Notes under the pieces: generated by a model
Databases searched by the model: none
What the model was told of the DNA's origin: nothing
The model's input: the letters and a program-made list of their open reading frames with translations, nothing else
Source of the DNA: Citrobacter amalonaticus
Lineage (GTDB): Bacteria > Pseudomonadota > Gammaproteobacteria > Enterobacterales > Enterobacteriaceae
Direction: 5' to 3'
DNA: 64,000 nucleotides
NCBI RefSeq assembly: GCF_002918555.1
Contig: NZ_PQMB01000009.1
Span: forward strand, 1 to 64,000
In this document: positions 24,788-34,356 of the stretch, one piece after another
How the letters are laid out: each line of letters opens with the position of its first letter
Numbering within the stretch: position 1 is the stretch's first letter
Made by a program: the position numbers and the translations under genes

Positions 24788-26416
24788 ATGATGAGAAAAA
24801 CGTTTTCTGCGTTGGCGATGTTGTGCCTGGTATTGTTATCCGGCTGCAGCACGCTGGACCGCATTGACGCCGTGGGTAAACAGGCCCGTGACGATGAGAA
24901 GACCACCAGTCAGCATCTGCAGAAGATGAAAAGTGGTGAAGTCGTTCGTGAACTCCCCAGCCAGTGGATAAACCCCATCCCACTCAATGCCAGAGGCAAT
25001 GACCGGGAACGCCTCCCGTCCTGTCTGGTACAGATTAACCGTCCCGGTGTGATATCCGTCAATGACATCAGTGCGCACATCACCCGGACCTGCCATATTT
25101 CGGTGGTATTTACCCCGGACGCGAGGCAGGTCACACAGGCCACTGGGCCGACAGAACAGATTAAAGGCCCCCTTCCCACGCCGGACGCTAACGGCATGCT
25201 GCCGCTGGCACAGATGGGTAATACTGTTGCGGCACCCACCCCACGCACCGGCAGCGGAGCCACCCTGCGAGGCGTGTACTGGAAGGGGACACTCGACGGT
25301 TTTCTGGACTATGTCACGGCACGCCTCGGTTTATCCTGGCGTTATGAAGAAGGCCGGATAGTCATTTTCTATCTGGATACCCGCAATTTCCCTGTGCTGT
25401 TCATGGACTCACAGGCGGGATTCACGTCGAAAACCGTCAGCGGCACCACATCCTCAACGGGCAGCAGCGGCGGCGGTAGCAGCGGCGGCATAAGCGGGGA
25501 CAATAATACCTCGCAGTCCACCGACATGGCCATCAAGTCCAATCTGTACGGGGATGTCTCCGCGACCGTGAAGGCGATGCTCACACCGGGTGTGGGGCGC
25601 ATGAACCTGTCTGCCGGCGTACTGACCGTCACCGACACCTCCCGCGTGCTCTCACAGATAGGACGGTACATTGACGACCGCAATCGTGAGTTAAATCGCC
25701 AGGTCGTCCTTAACGTTCAGATTTACAGCGTGGAGAACAGACGCGCAGACCAGCTCGGTATCGACTGGGATGCGGTATTAAACCTCAGCAGCGTGAAGGC
25801 CACCTTCACCAACACGTTTACCAGCGCCAACGACGCGATTGCCAGCGGCGGCGCGATGATCGTCGACGGCAAAGGGGCCGGGACAAAAGCGCTGGTCAAG
25901 GCGTTATCCGAACAGGGTAATGTCAGCGTGGCCACGCAGTCCTCGAGTCTCACCACCAATCTGAGTGCCGTGCCGATTCAGGTTGCCCTGCAGCAGGACT
26001 ATATCTCTGACGTTACCAGTGAACAGACCGCTAACGTCGGCAGCAGCATATCTTCAACACGCTCCACCATCACGACCGGCTTCAACATGACGGTCCTGCC
26101 GTACCTGATGCCGGCCAGCAGCAGTATGCAGTTGCAGTTCAGCGTCAACATGTCTGACGACCCGACCATGCGTACCGTTCCCCAGGGCGAAAAAAGCTCC
26201 GTGGAACTGATGAAAACCCGTCTGAAGACCTTCACGCAGCGCGTCAATATGAAGTCCGGGCAGACGCTGATTTTAAGCGGGTATGAGCAGCTCAATAACA
26301 CCGCTGATCACCAGGGGGTAGGTTCATCCCGCTTCTTTGGTCTGGGCGGTGGCGCAAGCGGGTCGCAGAACCGTACGCAACTGGTCATGTTCGTTACACC
26401 GATAATCCTGGGATAA
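24788..26416 (+). CDS. pilN: PilN, outer-membrane secretin lipoprotein
   Basis: 542 residues. Lipobox LLSGC (Cys20). A secretin N1-like domain (about 165-205, DGFLDYVTARLGLSWRYEEG) is followed by a Gly/Ser-rich loop (about 220-240) and the secretin core. The core includes RQVVLNVQIYSVENRRADQLGIDW, with FNMTVLPYLMPASSSMQLQF and the ending MKSGQTLILSGYEQ...LVMFVTPIILG. Secretins form the multimeric gate through which the pilus crosses the outer membrane; PilN does so for the R64 thin pilus. Confidence 0.92.
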   Translation: MMRKTFSALAMLCLVLLSGCSTLDRIDAVGKQARDDEKTTSQHLQKMKSGEVVRELPSQWINPIPLNARGNDRERLPSCLVQINRPGVISVNDISAHITRTCHISVVFTPDARQVTQATGPTEQIKGPLPTPDANGMLPLAQMGNTVAAPTPRTGSGATLRGVYWKGTLDGFLDYVTARLGLSWRYEEGRIVIFYLDTRNFPVLFMDSQAGFTSKTVSGTTSSTGSSGGGSSGGISGDNNTSQSTDMAIKSNLYGDVSATVKAMLTPGVGRMNLSAGVLTVTDTSRVLSQIGRYIDDRNRELNRQVVLNVQIYSVENRRADQLGIDWDAVLNLSSVKATFTNTFTSANDAIASGGAMIVDGKGAGTKALVKALSEQGNVSVATQSSSLTTNLSAVPIQVALQQDYISDVTSEQTANVGSSISSTRSTITTGFNMTVLPYLMPASSSMQLQFSVNMSDDPTMRTVPQGEKSSVELMKTRLKTFTQRVNMKSGQTLILSGYEQLNNTADHQGVGSSRFFGLGGGASGSQNRTQLVMFVTPIILG

Positions 26417-26420
26417 CCTC

Positions 26421-27704
26421 ATGGAAAGACTTCATAACATCCACGTTGTTGACCATGAAAAAGTGCACTATGTCGCCGGGCTGAACTGGCAGGTTATTGA
26501 AACTCAGCCAGCCAGACGTTCCCGAAAACAGGCAAAGGCTGAAGGGGCCGAACATTACCTGGTGTGGCGCCAGCCGGATACGGTGTTGCTGGGGATGACA
26601 GTACTGTCGGCGTTTCAGGAAACACGGGATCACCAGCCTTACCGTTCACTGGCATTGCATATTCTGCCCCTGTTGCCGAAGGACGGATATGCCGTTATTC
26701 CACTGTCGGAAACGTCCCTTTGGTTCGTGGCCACCCTCGGCGGCCAGCTCTCTCCCCTCAGTGATATGGTGGGGTCCGCCGAACAGATAAAAAAAGCCAT
26801 TGATGTCTTTGTCACGATGAATCCCCTGCCCGCTGCGGGCTGGCAGGTCATCGCGCCTGACGGCTTCGTGCAGGAAGAGACACAGCCACCACCGGCACTC
26901 ACGGACTGGATGCTCCGGAATAAAACGCGTAAGACACCACGGCTGTTACCGACGAATGTGAAAGCCGCGGCGGGGTTATGGATTGTGCTTCTGGTGCTTC
27001 TCCTTGCCGGGCATTTTGGCTGGCAGTATCTGCAGGAGCGCAGGGAAAATGCAGAAATTGCAGATGCACAGGCCGCTCTGGCGGCAAAGCGCGCTGCGGC
27101 TAAAAGCGGCAACCTGCCCCGGCCGTGGGCCAGCCAGGCGCGGTTTAACACCGTTTTGCGTACCTGCCATAACCACTGGAAAACGTTGCCCCTCTCCATT
27201 GCCGGCTGGACGTTCGCCCAGGCGCAGTGTTCACCCGCAGGCAGCCTGACGGTGAATTATGCGCTCCCGGAAGGTGGCACGGTGGCGGATTTCGCCAGCC
27301 GTCTGCCTTACTGGTATCCGGGCATACCGGCGGGTTTTAACATTCCAGGCGCGGCCAACATGGCCAATTTCACGCTGACGTTTGCATCTCCCGCCAGCAC
27401 TGGAGCCGAAACGCTTCCGGATAATGCGACACAGACACAACGATTCACCAGCTTTGCTCAGCGCCTGAACGCCGCGCTGCAGCTTATCAGACAGGACAAT
27501 GCGCTGCGTGATGATGCCGGAAATATCATTCCCGTACCGTGGATCACTTACGCCTTTACCTTTGTGACCGACATACCTCCTGACCGCCTGTTTCTGGCCC
27601 AGCACTTTGATGACACCGGGCTGCGCCTGGAACAGGTTTCGCTCACACAACGCGACGGTCAACTGACCTATACCCTGGAGGGTTATCTCTATGCTGCGAA
27701 CTAG
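26421..27704 (+). CDS. pilO: PilO-like pilus assembly protein
   Basis: 427 residues. The N-terminal half is cytoplasmic, a membrane helix lies near residue 180-200 (AAAGLWIVLLVLLLAGHFGW) after a basic stretch, and the rest is periplasmic. This bitopic layout and its place between pilN and pilP match R64 PilO (PilO2/TcpD-like), which links the cytoplasmic motor to the secretin. It overlaps pilP by 14 bases. Confidence 0.85.
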   Translation: MERLHNIHVVDHEKVHYVAGLNWQVIETQPARRSRKQAKAEGAEHYLVWRQPDTVLLGMTVLSAFQETRDHQPYRSLALHILPLLPKDGYAVIPLSETSLWFVATLGGQLSPLSDMVGSAEQIKKAIDVFVTMNPLPAAGWQVIAPDGFVQEETQPPPALTDWMLRNKTRKTPRLLPTNVKAAAGLWIVLLVLLLAGHFGWQYLQERRENAEIADAQAALAAKRAAAKSGNLPRPWASQARFNTVLRTCHNHWKTLPLSIAGWTFAQAQCSPAGSLTVNYALPEGGTVADFASRLPYWYPGIPAGFNIPGAANMANFTLTFASPASTGAETLPDNATQTQRFTSFAQRLNAALQLIRQDNALRDDAGNIIPVPWITYAFTFVTDIPPDRLFLAQHFDDTGLRLEQVSLTQRDGQLTYTLEGYLYAAN

Positions 27705-28227
27705 CCTGATTGCTTCGCTTTTTTTATTTCCTGTGCTGGTCCATGCGGAGTCTCTTTTCCCGGGTCCGGAAAGCGCCGAAATGGTGCCTCCCCCGTCAGA
27801 TGAGGTGACGGTATCTGCCCCGCCAACAGGCAAAAATGTCATCCATATGGAGGATATACAGGCGCAAACCATGTTGTACAAAGCCCAGCTGCTGCGTGAT
27901 AAGGCGCTGACAGAACTCCAGAAACTCAGCAGTGGCGGTGACAGCCCGTCAATGACCAGCTCTCCCCTGCCGTATGACACCTCAGCCACGCAATCCGCAC
28001 CGACAGCATCTGCACGGGACGAACCGCCTCCGCAGGTGATTCAGATAACGGGGGAAGGTAAAACGCTCTCCGCGCTGATACGTCTGAGTGGCGGCAATCA
28101 ACTCATGGTGCAGGCCGGCAACACCATTCCTGGTGTAAATCTGACGGTGGAAAAAATCACCTTCGACGCGGTCACCGTCAGCAGGCCGGGTAAACAGCCG
28201 TGGCTACTGGCTTTCGCAGAGGATTAA
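27691..28227 (+). CDS. pilP: PilP-like pilus assembly protein
   Basis: 178 residues. A signal peptide (IASLFLFPVLVHA) leads to a periplasmic domain with MEDIQAQTMLYKAQLLRDKA and a C-terminal beta domain (LMVQAGNTIPGVNLTVEKI). PilP proteins of type IVb pili bridge PilO and the secretin. GGAGGG before the ATG, which lies inside pilO, supports the start. Confidence 0.85.
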   Translation: MLRTSLIASLFLFPVLVHAESLFPGPESAEMVPPPSDEVTVSAPPTGKNVIHMEDIQAQTMLYKAQLLRDKALTELQKLSSGGDSPSMTSSPLPYDTSATQSAPTASARDEPPPQVIQITGEGKTLSALIRLSGGNQLMVQAGNTIPGVNLTVEKITFDAVTVSRPGKQPWLLAFAED

Positions 28228-28229
28228 CT

Positions 28230-29726
28230 ATGAAAGAAACGGCTAACCGTTATCTGTTTCAGACTGCCGATAAACTCTATGTGTCGACAGACCATGTTGC
28301 CTTACCGGAGGTACAAAGCGAGGTGGCGCGTATACTGCGCGACGTCTCCCTGACGCTTGAAACCTGCTCCTTACAACAACTCAGAGAGTATCAGCAGGGG
28401 CAGCACCCCGATATGACATTGGGAAAACATGCCGGCAACAACTCTCAGGAACAAAACCGTGTGCTGGGGTATTTCCGTGAAGCGTTGAAACAACATTCCT
28501 CGGATATACACTTTCGCATCGGTGAAAAGGGACTCACCCGCATCCTGTATCGTATTCACGGCGAACTTAGTGAAACCGGACATCTTGAAACGGCCGAAGG
28601 ATACAAATTGGCCAGAACCATCATCCATTCGATGTGCGACGATGCAGAACCGAGTTTTCATGAAAACCGACCTCAAAGTGCACGTCTACGTAAAGAGTTT
28701 CTGCGTCAGGTGGGACTGTTTGGGGCGCGCTATGAGCACTATCCCACAGAGTTTGGCCTGTTAGTGGTGATGCGCCTTATTTCCGATGACGGTGACAATC
28801 CGTCCACGCTATCGGCGCTGGGTTTTCTTCCGGAACAAACTGAGCTGTTTGAACAGATGCTGATGACGCCCGAAGGTATGATGTTGATTTCCGGCCCCAC
28901 CGGGTCAGGAAAATCCACCACACTGCGTACGCTGTGCCGGATGTATATAGATGGGACCAACGGTACCAGGCATCTTCTGACATTTGAAGATCCGGTTGAA
29001 GGCGGGATAGTCGATGCGGTTCAGTGTGGTATCAAAGCAGACCGCAGTAACCCGGAGGCAGTGAGCCAGGCGTGGAGCAGCGCCTTATCCAGCGGTATGC
29101 GACTTGATCCGGATGCCATTCTGGTCGGCGAGCAGCGGGACCGTAATTCCGCAATGGCCAGCATTATCGCCGCCCTCACTGGTCATATTGTCCTGAGTAC
29201 GGTACATACCCCGGATGCCATTCGTATTCTCGACCGACTGATTGAAACCTTCAACATCAGCGCCTCACTGGTCATTGACCCGCAGGTCATGATTGGTCTG
29301 GTGTCCCAGCGGCTGATACAGCAACTCTGCCCTCACTGCAAACTGAACTATGCAGAGCGATGCGGGGCGCAGTCGCTGCAACCGCTGACCGCACTGCAAA
29401 AGAACCTGCTGGCTGAACACACAGACACGCAGCGTATCGCTTTCCGTCATCCGGATGGCTGCACTCATTGCAAGAAAGGTTTCACTGGGAGACAGGTCAT
29501 CGCCGAGGTTATCCGTCCCAACGCCATGTTTATGGATATGAACAAGCGCCACGGTAAGCTGCAGACCCGCAGTTACTGGGTGCATTACATGCAGGGCATT
29601 ACCCGTCGCGCCCATTTACAGTCCTATCTTGACGCCGGCACGGTTGATCCATTGCACGCGAACTTCATCTGTCCACTGGATGAGGACAATCGTCTTCTAC
29701 TCCCAAAAGAGGCCGTTCATGTTTGA
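28230..29726 (+). CDS. pilQ: PilQ, thin-pilus assembly ATPase
   Basis: 498 residues from the ATG at 28230, two bases after the pilP stop; an upstream in-frame ATG inside pilP is less likely. It is a GspE/VirB11-family hexameric ATPase that powers pilus extension. Walker A GPTGSGKS is at about 222-229. An Asp/Glu-rich Walker B region reads DPDAILVGEQRDRNS, and VLSTVHTPDAI is the His box. Two CxxC pairs (CPHC, CTHC) near the C-terminus form the zinc site of PilB/GspE types. R64 PilQ is the single motor of this pilus; no retraction ATPase is present. Confidence 0.93.
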   Translation: MKETANRYLFQTADKLYVSTDHVALPEVQSEVARILRDVSLTLETCSLQQLREYQQGQHPDMTLGKHAGNNSQEQNRVLGYFREALKQHSSDIHFRIGEKGLTRILYRIHGELSETGHLETAEGYKLARTIIHSMCDDAEPSFHENRPQSARLRKEFLRQVGLFGARYEHYPTEFGLLVVMRLISDDGDNPSTLSALGFLPEQTELFEQMLMTPEGMMLISGPTGSGKSTTLRTLCRMYIDGTNGTRHLLTFEDPVEGGIVDAVQCGIKADRSNPEAVSQAWSSALSSGMRLDPDAILVGEQRDRNSAMASIIAALTGHIVLSTVHTPDAIRILDRLIETFNISASLVIDPQVMIGLVSQRLIQQLCPHCKLNYAERCGAQSLQPLTALQKNLLAEHTDTQRIAFRHPDGCTHCKKGFTGRQVIAEVIRPNAMFMDMNKRHGKLQTRSYWVHYMQGITRRAHLQSYLDAGTVDPLHANFICPLDEDNRLLLPKEAVHV

Positions 29727-30834
29727 TATCAGTTCGGTTCTGGCCCCACTGAGAAACCTGCTTGCGCCCTTCAGTATCGGGTGGGTGCGGGTCGAAGTGT
29801 GGCTGGGGCGTAAAACGTTTAATGCCGGCGACCGTTTGATGATTTATGAGGACCTGGCCTTTTTGGTGGACAACAACGTTAAACTGGAGGATGCCGTTAA
29901 AGGTATGATGGAGAACCGGCGGGAAGGCACATTACGCCCCCGGGCCAGCGTGTACTGCCTGCAGGAAGTGGCGCAGGCGCTGAAAAAGGGTAAAACCCTT
30001 GATGTGGGACTTCGACGTTGGATACCCCGCAATGAAGCGGCCATCATTCAGTCCGGAGTAAAGGAGAAGCGACTGGCTGACTCACTCAGACGTGCCATTT
30101 ACCTGGTTCTGGCTGTGCGCGATATCCGTTCCACCCTGCTGGAGCGCCTCATCCAGCCGCTGGTCCTGTTTTTCAGCCTGGTGGCTCTGGCCTGCATGAT
30201 GTCCTGGAATTTTCTTCCCCAGCTGGAAACACTGAAACCCCGCGAACAATGGCAGGGAAGTCTAGTGTGGATGGCTGTGATTTCCGACGCCTTTGGTCAG
30301 CACCTGATTTTATGGATTATCGGCACGCTGTTTATCTTTGCGTGGGTTTACTGGTCCTTCGGTAACCTGACCAGCCGGGCACGTCTGTTCATGGATGCCC
30401 TTCCCCCCTGGTCAATCTACCGGGAAGTTCAGGGTGCCACATTCCTGCTCAACTTCGCCGCCCTCTCCCGCGCGCAGGTCAGAAACGAAGATGCGCTGAG
30501 TCTGTTGAGTCTGCATGGTTCTCCCTGGTTACGTCAGCGACTCAATGCAGCTCACCGTCTGATGAACAGTGGGTGTTCCCTGGGGCAGTCGTTAGCTGAC
30601 AGCGGTTACCGGTTTCCATCCAGAGATGCCATCAACCGGCTGAAGCTCCTGACGCAGGGGGATGGCGGGGAAACCATTATCGACAGCTTTGCCCGTAACC
30701 AGCTCGAACGCACGCTGGCCGGGATTAAGAGTCTTGCGGGCTGGTTAAATCTGCTGATTTACGCCCTGTCAGGGCTGTATATGGCGCTCGTCGCCTTTTC
30801 CACTCAAAACCTCAGCGCTGTTACCGGCGCATAG
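29719..30834 (+). CDS. pilR: PilR, inner-membrane platform protein
   Basis: 371 residues from the ATG at 29719 (AAGAGG upstream), overlapping pilQ by eight bases. It is a GspF/PilC family protein with membrane helices at about 130-155 (QPLVLFFSLVALACMMSW), about 185-210 (LILWIIGTLFIFAWVYW) and the C-terminus (LNLLIYALSGLYMALVAF). It forms the inner-membrane base on which pilin subunits are added by PilQ. Confidence 0.9.
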   Translation: MFDISSVLAPLRNLLAPFSIGWVRVEVWLGRKTFNAGDRLMIYEDLAFLVDNNVKLEDAVKGMMENRREGTLRPRASVYCLQEVAQALKKGKTLDVGLRRWIPRNEAAIIQSGVKEKRLADSLRRAIYLVLAVRDIRSTLLERLIQPLVLFFSLVALACMMSWNFLPQLETLKPREQWQGSLVWMAVISDAFGQHLILWIIGTLFIFAWVYWSFGNLTSRARLFMDALPPWSIYREVQGATFLLNFAALSRAQVRNEDALSLLSLHGSPWLRQRLNAAHRLMNSGCSLGQSLADSGYRFPSRDAINRLKLLTQGDGGETIIDSFARNQLERTLAGIKSLAGWLNLLIYALSGLYMALVAFSTQNLSAVTGA

Positions 30835-30860
30835 TTTATCCCCATCAAAAGGAAACCTTT

Positions 30861-31454
30861 ATGGACAACAACATGTTATCCCGACGCCCCACGTCCGTTC
30901 ACCGTGGAGAAGCTAACCTGCTGGCGCTGGTTCTCGTCATTGGTATCGTGGCCATCATGGTCGTGGGTGTGATGTCATTTGCCTCCAATATTTCTGACTC
31001 CAACAGCATACAGGCTGAGTACAGCAACGGCAGCTCAATCATCACCAACGCCCGTGCCAGACTGAAAACAGACGGAATTTATGATTTCAGTGGTGCTGCT
31101 GACATGACAGGCACGTTCATTCAGTTAGGTGGTGCACCGAAAGGAATGATTGTGGGTAATAAATCTTCAGGTTCAGCCACACTGAAAAACCAGTTTGGCG
31201 GCTCAGTGACCCTCGCGCCGGCAACCAGCAATGGTGCGGCTAAAGCGGCGTTTACACTGACTTATAACACCTACCCTTTTGAAGCCTGCACACAGCTGGC
31301 GACCCAGATGAGCGGCGCACCCGGTGTGGTGACCACCGCCATTAACGGCACGTCCAACAGTGGCGTGGTGTCTGCCGCCAACGCCGGGAACCAGTGCGTG
31401 GCTGACAGCGGCAGTACGGGGACAAACACGCTGGCGTTCACCACCAACAGCTAA
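30861..31454 (+). CDS. pilS: PilS, major type IVb prepilin
   Basis: 197 residues. The leader is short and basic and ends HRG; cleavage after Gly16 would expose EANLLALVLVIGIVAIMVVG, a hydrophobic stem helix. The same pattern (QG then NAQL) occurs in PilV. The globular part has two Cys (in EACTQLATQ and GNQCVADSG) that can form the pilin disulfide. An AAGGAAA ribosome-binding site precedes the ATG. It is the main subunit of the thin pilus used for liquid mating in R64-type plasmids. Confidence 0.9.
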   Translation: MDNNMLSRRPTSVHRGEANLLALVLVIGIVAIMVVGVMSFASNISDSNSIQAEYSNGSSIITNARARLKTDGIYDFSGAADMTGTFIQLGGAPKGMIVGNKSSGSATLKNQFGGSVTLAPATSNGAAKAAFTLTYNTYPFEACTQLATQMSGAPGVVTTAINGTSNSGVVSAANAGNQCVADSGSTGTNTLAFTTNS

Positions 31455-31467
31455 GACGGGAGGAGGC

Positions 31468-31938
31468 ATGGCTGTCTTACGCAACGCGTTTCTCCTGCTT
31501 GCACTGAGTCTGGGCCTGACGGCTCAGGCTCATGCCTGGTGTTTTGCCGAAGCGGGACAGCGCTACCACATTGATCCCCTTCTGCTGAAGGCGATCGCCA
31601 TCAAAGAGACGAACCTCAACCCGAAGGCTATTGGTAAAAACCGGGACAAAAAAGGGAACGTCACCAGTCGCGACTACGGCCTGATGCAGATTAATGACGA
31701 CAATGTCAGACGGCTTATCAGCATGGGCGTCATCAGCAGCCATCAGGATTTACTGTCCAACACCTGCCTGAACATTCAGGCAGGTGCCTGGGTGCTGGCA
31801 CGGCATTTTCAGGTCTGTGGTATCACCTGGGATTGTCTTGGCTCCTATAACGCAGGATTCAGGGACAAAAATGCGCCCATCCGGCAGCGATATGCCCGGG
31901 ATATTTACAGCATTTACCAGCGCTTAAGGGGGAGCTGA
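31468..31938 (+). CDS. pilT: PilT-like lytic transglycosylase
   Basis: 156 residues from the ATG at 31468, preceded by GGGAGGAGG. A signal peptide (FLLLALSLGLTAQAHA) leads to an SLT domain: AIAIKETNLNPKAIG with catalytic Glu47, then DYGLMQIN and ILAxxAG-type ending QAGAWVLARHF. It would open the peptidoglycan for the pilus. R64 PilT is such an enzyme and is unrelated to the retraction ATPase of the same name. Confidence 0.92.
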   Translation: MAVLRNAFLLLALSLGLTAQAHAWCFAEAGQRYHIDPLLLKAIAIKETNLNPKAIGKNRDKKGNVTSRDYGLMQINDDNVRRLISMGVISSHQDLLSNTCLNIQAGAWVLARHFQVCGITWDCLGSYNAGFRDKNAPIRQRYARDIYSIYQRLRGS

Positions 31939-32549
31939 TGAGCCTCCAGGTCGGTATTCTCACGTTCTCGTTGCTGTGCTTATGTCTTTTTTTGCAACTT
32001 CGGCAGGTCAATGTATTTCTGCGTGAACACAACGCCCCGGCGTTACCTACCCGGTTGTCCGACACAGTGTCACTGCTGTTTCTGCTGCTCGGGATGTTTC
32101 TTGTTTATCAGGGCAATATGCCCGCCCTGCTTATGTTCACCGCCCTGCTGCCGCTGCTGTGGCTGGATGCCTGGCAGCACTGGCTGCCACTTCGTTTTAC
32201 CAACGCATTCTGGTGTGCCGGCCTCCTGGTCCGGCTGCTGCCCGACGGGCAGTTTCTGTCGCTACAGCAGGCGATGTTCAACAGCACAGTGATGTTCTGT
32301 TTGATGTGGAGTGTGTGGTGGGGCGTAAAAAGACTCTGCCTACGCGAAGCGCTGGGAAGGGGGGATGTTCACCTTATCGCAGGGTTGTTTGCCTGGCTGC
32401 CGGCGACCACCGCGCTCTACAGTTGCGGTTTCGCATTTTTAATGATGCTCATGGCTGTTATCAGAAAACCCCAGCCGCTGGCGCCCTGGTTATGTCTGTC
32501 CTTACTGGCAGGTCAGTTGACCGGGGACGTCCCTCTTCTCCGGAGTTAA
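31938..32549 (+). CDS. pilU: PilU, prepilin peptidase
   Basis: 203 residues, polytopic. The two aspartates of type IV prepilin peptidases are present: Asp77 in LLWLDAWQHWLP and Asp143 in the GxGD box LGRGDVHL. The N-methylase domain of long PilD proteins is missing, as in R64 PilU, so the pilin N-terminus is probably not methylated by it. It processes PilS and PilV. The start overlaps the pilT stop (TGATG). Confidence 0.9.
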   Translation: MSLQVGILTFSLLCLCLFLQLRQVNVFLREHNAPALPTRLSDTVSLLFLLLGMFLVYQGNMPALLMFTALLPLLWLDAWQHWLPLRFTNAFWCAGLLVRLLPDGQFLSLQQAMFNSTVMFCLMWSVWWGVKRLCLREALGRGDVHLIAGLFAWLPATTALYSCGFAFLMMLMAVIRKPQPLAPWLCLSLLAGQLTGDVPLLRS

Positions 32550-32647
32550 TACCCGACAGCGTTTCCCGGCGCTGACATGTGAAAAAAGTTGCCTGATGAC
32601 CGGGCAAAGGATTAATACGCTGCGAATAATTTCAGCAGGAGGAATCG

Positions 32648-33946
32648 ATGAATAAAATCAACCAGGGTAACGCACAACTGATGTCTCTGGTGCTGGTACT
32701 GGGTCTTGCCATGATGGCAGCGCCAAGAGGAATCGAAATGATGGCCCGGCAACAGTCAGAGCGGGTCTGGGATGTGACGGCCAGCCAGTTCAATACCGTG
32801 CAGATGGCCGCCCGGCAGTACATCAGTGACAACATCGACACACTGGCCACGCAGGTAAAACCCGGGCATCCGGTGTATGTCTCGGTAAACACCCTCAAGA
32901 CGACCGGACACCTTCCTGCTGGTTTTGGCGCAAATGATCACAACCAGAGCTACCTCATTGCGGTGGTCAGTAACCCCAAAATGAGCAGCCAGCTGCAGGC
33001 GTTTGTCATGACCACGGGTGGACAACCCTGGGATTTTGGCGCACTTCGCCATATATCGAGCAACATATCGGGGCTGGGAGGCTATGTCTGGCCGGACAAT
33101 CAGGCTGTTGGTGCTGGCGGTGGCTGGCAAATGAAACTGGCAGACTACGGTCTGAGCAGTAAACAGGGGTCACTGGTGACCTTTATTCCTTCCGACCAAC
33201 TGGGAACCAGTGGTCAGGGGAACGATCGCCTGTATCGATACGCTGTAAACGGTCATCCGGACTTCAACCGTATGCATACCGCTATTGATATGAACGAGAA
33301 TAATCTTGATAACGCCGGCGATATTAAAGGCAAACAAGCCATTATCAGCGGTGGAATTAGCGGCCAGAGCGTAACAATCAGCGGTGAAATTAAAGGTCAG
33401 CAAGCCACGATAAGTGGCGATATTAAAAGTACGGGCGGATGGATAACCACGCAGGGTAACAAGGGCTGGATGAACGAGACCTACGGCGGTGGTTTTTATA
33501 TGGCGGACAGTAGCACGCTTCGCAGTCTGAATAACAAAGGAATTTATACCGCCGGAGAGATCAGGGGGGGGCAGTTGCGTTCAGATGGTAACGTGTCTGT
33601 CGGAGGGGTACTGGAGCTTGAGAAAATCCATGTTGCCGATACGGATTGTCCTAAAGACGGGGCTGTAAGCCGCACCGCAACAGGTGCCACACTTTCGTGC
33701 CAATCCGGTCGGTGGCGGGAAATTGGTTTTTCACCAACCGTAACCGTCTTTAAAGGCGTGTGGAACAAGGATCTCAACCTGGGAAAACAGAAGTTTTGTT
33801 CAATTAGCCGGGTTACTGGAACAGATACCACTTCGCCCGATAAATTACGCTGTCATGTGGCCATGAACGTGGCTACGGGCGATTGGACCCTGACTCTAAA
33901 TAGAGGTATTGGTTTTAACTATTGTGATGCTGTGTGTTTCAAATAA
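32648..33946 (+). CDS. pilV: PilV, minor tip pilin/adhesin with switchable C-terminus
   Basis: 432 residues in the orientation read here. The prepilin leader is short (NQG, then NAQLMSLVLVLGLAMM). Residues about 1-356 are constant, including a stalk of short repeats near 220-260 (IKGKQAIISGGISGQSVTIS...). The last 76 residues follow an sfx site (codons 350-356, SCQSGRW) and can be exchanged by inversion. PilV tips of R64 bind lipopolysaccharide of the recipient, so the tail chooses the mating partner. AGGAGG stands before the ATG. A run of eight G lies at 33564-33571. Confidence 0.93.
   Translation: MNKINQGNAQLMSLVLVLGLAMMAAPRGIEMMARQQSERVWDVTASQFNTVQMAARQYISDNIDTLATQVKPGHPVYVSVNTLKTTGHLPAGFGANDHNQSYLIAVVSNPKMSSQLQAFVMTTGGQPWDFGALRHISSNISGLGGYVWPDNQAVGAGGGWQMKLADYGLSSKQGSLVTFIPSDQLGTSGQGNDRLYRYAVNGHPDFNRMHTAIDMNENNLDNAGDIKGKQAIISGGISGQSVTISGEIKGQQATISGDIKSTGGWITTQGNKGWMNETYGGGFYMADSSTLRSLNNKGIYTAGEIRGGQLRSDGNVSVGGVLELEKIHVADTDCPKDGAVSRTATGATLSCQSGRWREIGFSPTVTVFKGVWNKDLNLGKQKFCSISRVTGTDTTSPDKLRCHVAMNVATGDWTLTLNRGIGFNYCDAVCFK
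33697..33715 (+). repeat. sfx recombination site 1 of the shufflon
   Basis: GTGCCAATCCGGTCGGTGG, the 19-bp sfx consensus of R64-type shufflons. It lies in pilV at the border of the constant and variable parts and is an exact inverted copy of 34252-34270. Confidence 0.93.
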
Positions 33947-34251
33947 TTCTTTGTTGATTCCAGAATGAAAGCTGGCTATTGGCAGCTAACGACATAACTA
34001 CATTGCCCATTCAAATCAGCGCGATTAGTTCCGGCGTGGAAGTTGTACTCATCATAATATCCGCATTTAACTATGCGATTTATATCAACATATGCTACTG
34101 AGCCTGCATAATAATTAGGCTTCCAGCCATGAGGGTTTTGTGCGTTGCTGACGCTCCACGTACATTGATTTTGATTAAATCCAGGCGGTAAAGGTATTTG
34201 CTGACCGTTGGCGATTAAACCGGTTTTCACAGTACTCCCCGCAATGACTTT
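33716..34251. other. Single invertible shufflon segment (536 bp)
   Basis: Bounded by two exact inverted sfx sites and holding two tails in opposite directions: the one in use (33716-33946) and a silent one (33976-34251, minus). Inversion by Rci would fuse the second tail in frame to PilV. R64 has four such segments; this one has the smallest possible number. Confidence 0.9.
33976..34251 (-). CDS. pilV': Silent alternative PilV C-terminal tail
   Basis: Read inward from the second sfx site in the same phase as pilV, codons after SCQSGRW continue KVIAGSTVKTGLIANGQQIP and end in YVVSCQ and a stop, 91 residues. It has no start of its own and becomes expressed only after inversion, giving a 447-residue PilV. 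Its Cys-rich, Trp/Tyr-rich sequence differs from the active tail, so receptor choice should change. Confidence 0.88.
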   Translation of the reverse strand, partial: KVIAGSTVKTGLIANGQQIPLPPGFNQNQCTWSVSNAQNPHGWKPNYYAGSVAYVDINRIVKCGYYDEYNFHAGTNRADLNGQCSYVVSCQ

Positions 34252-34270
34252 CCACCGACCGGATTGGCAC
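34252..34270 (-). repeat. sfx recombination site 2 of the shufflon
   Basis: Reverse complement of GTGCCAATCCGGTCGGTGG with no mismatch to the site at 33697-33715. It lies 86 bp before rci. Confidence 0.93.
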
Positions 34271-34356
34271 GTATGTATCTGTATATATTGAGTTCATCTC
34301 GAATAATCGTTTACGGTTGAGAACTTTCTTAAAAATCGATTATCAAGGAACCCGTC

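Noticed and set aside
33976-34230. Independent small gene with a GTG start behind pilV
   Set aside because: It lies between sfx sites in phase with pilV on inversion; it is a silent PilV tail, not a separate gene.
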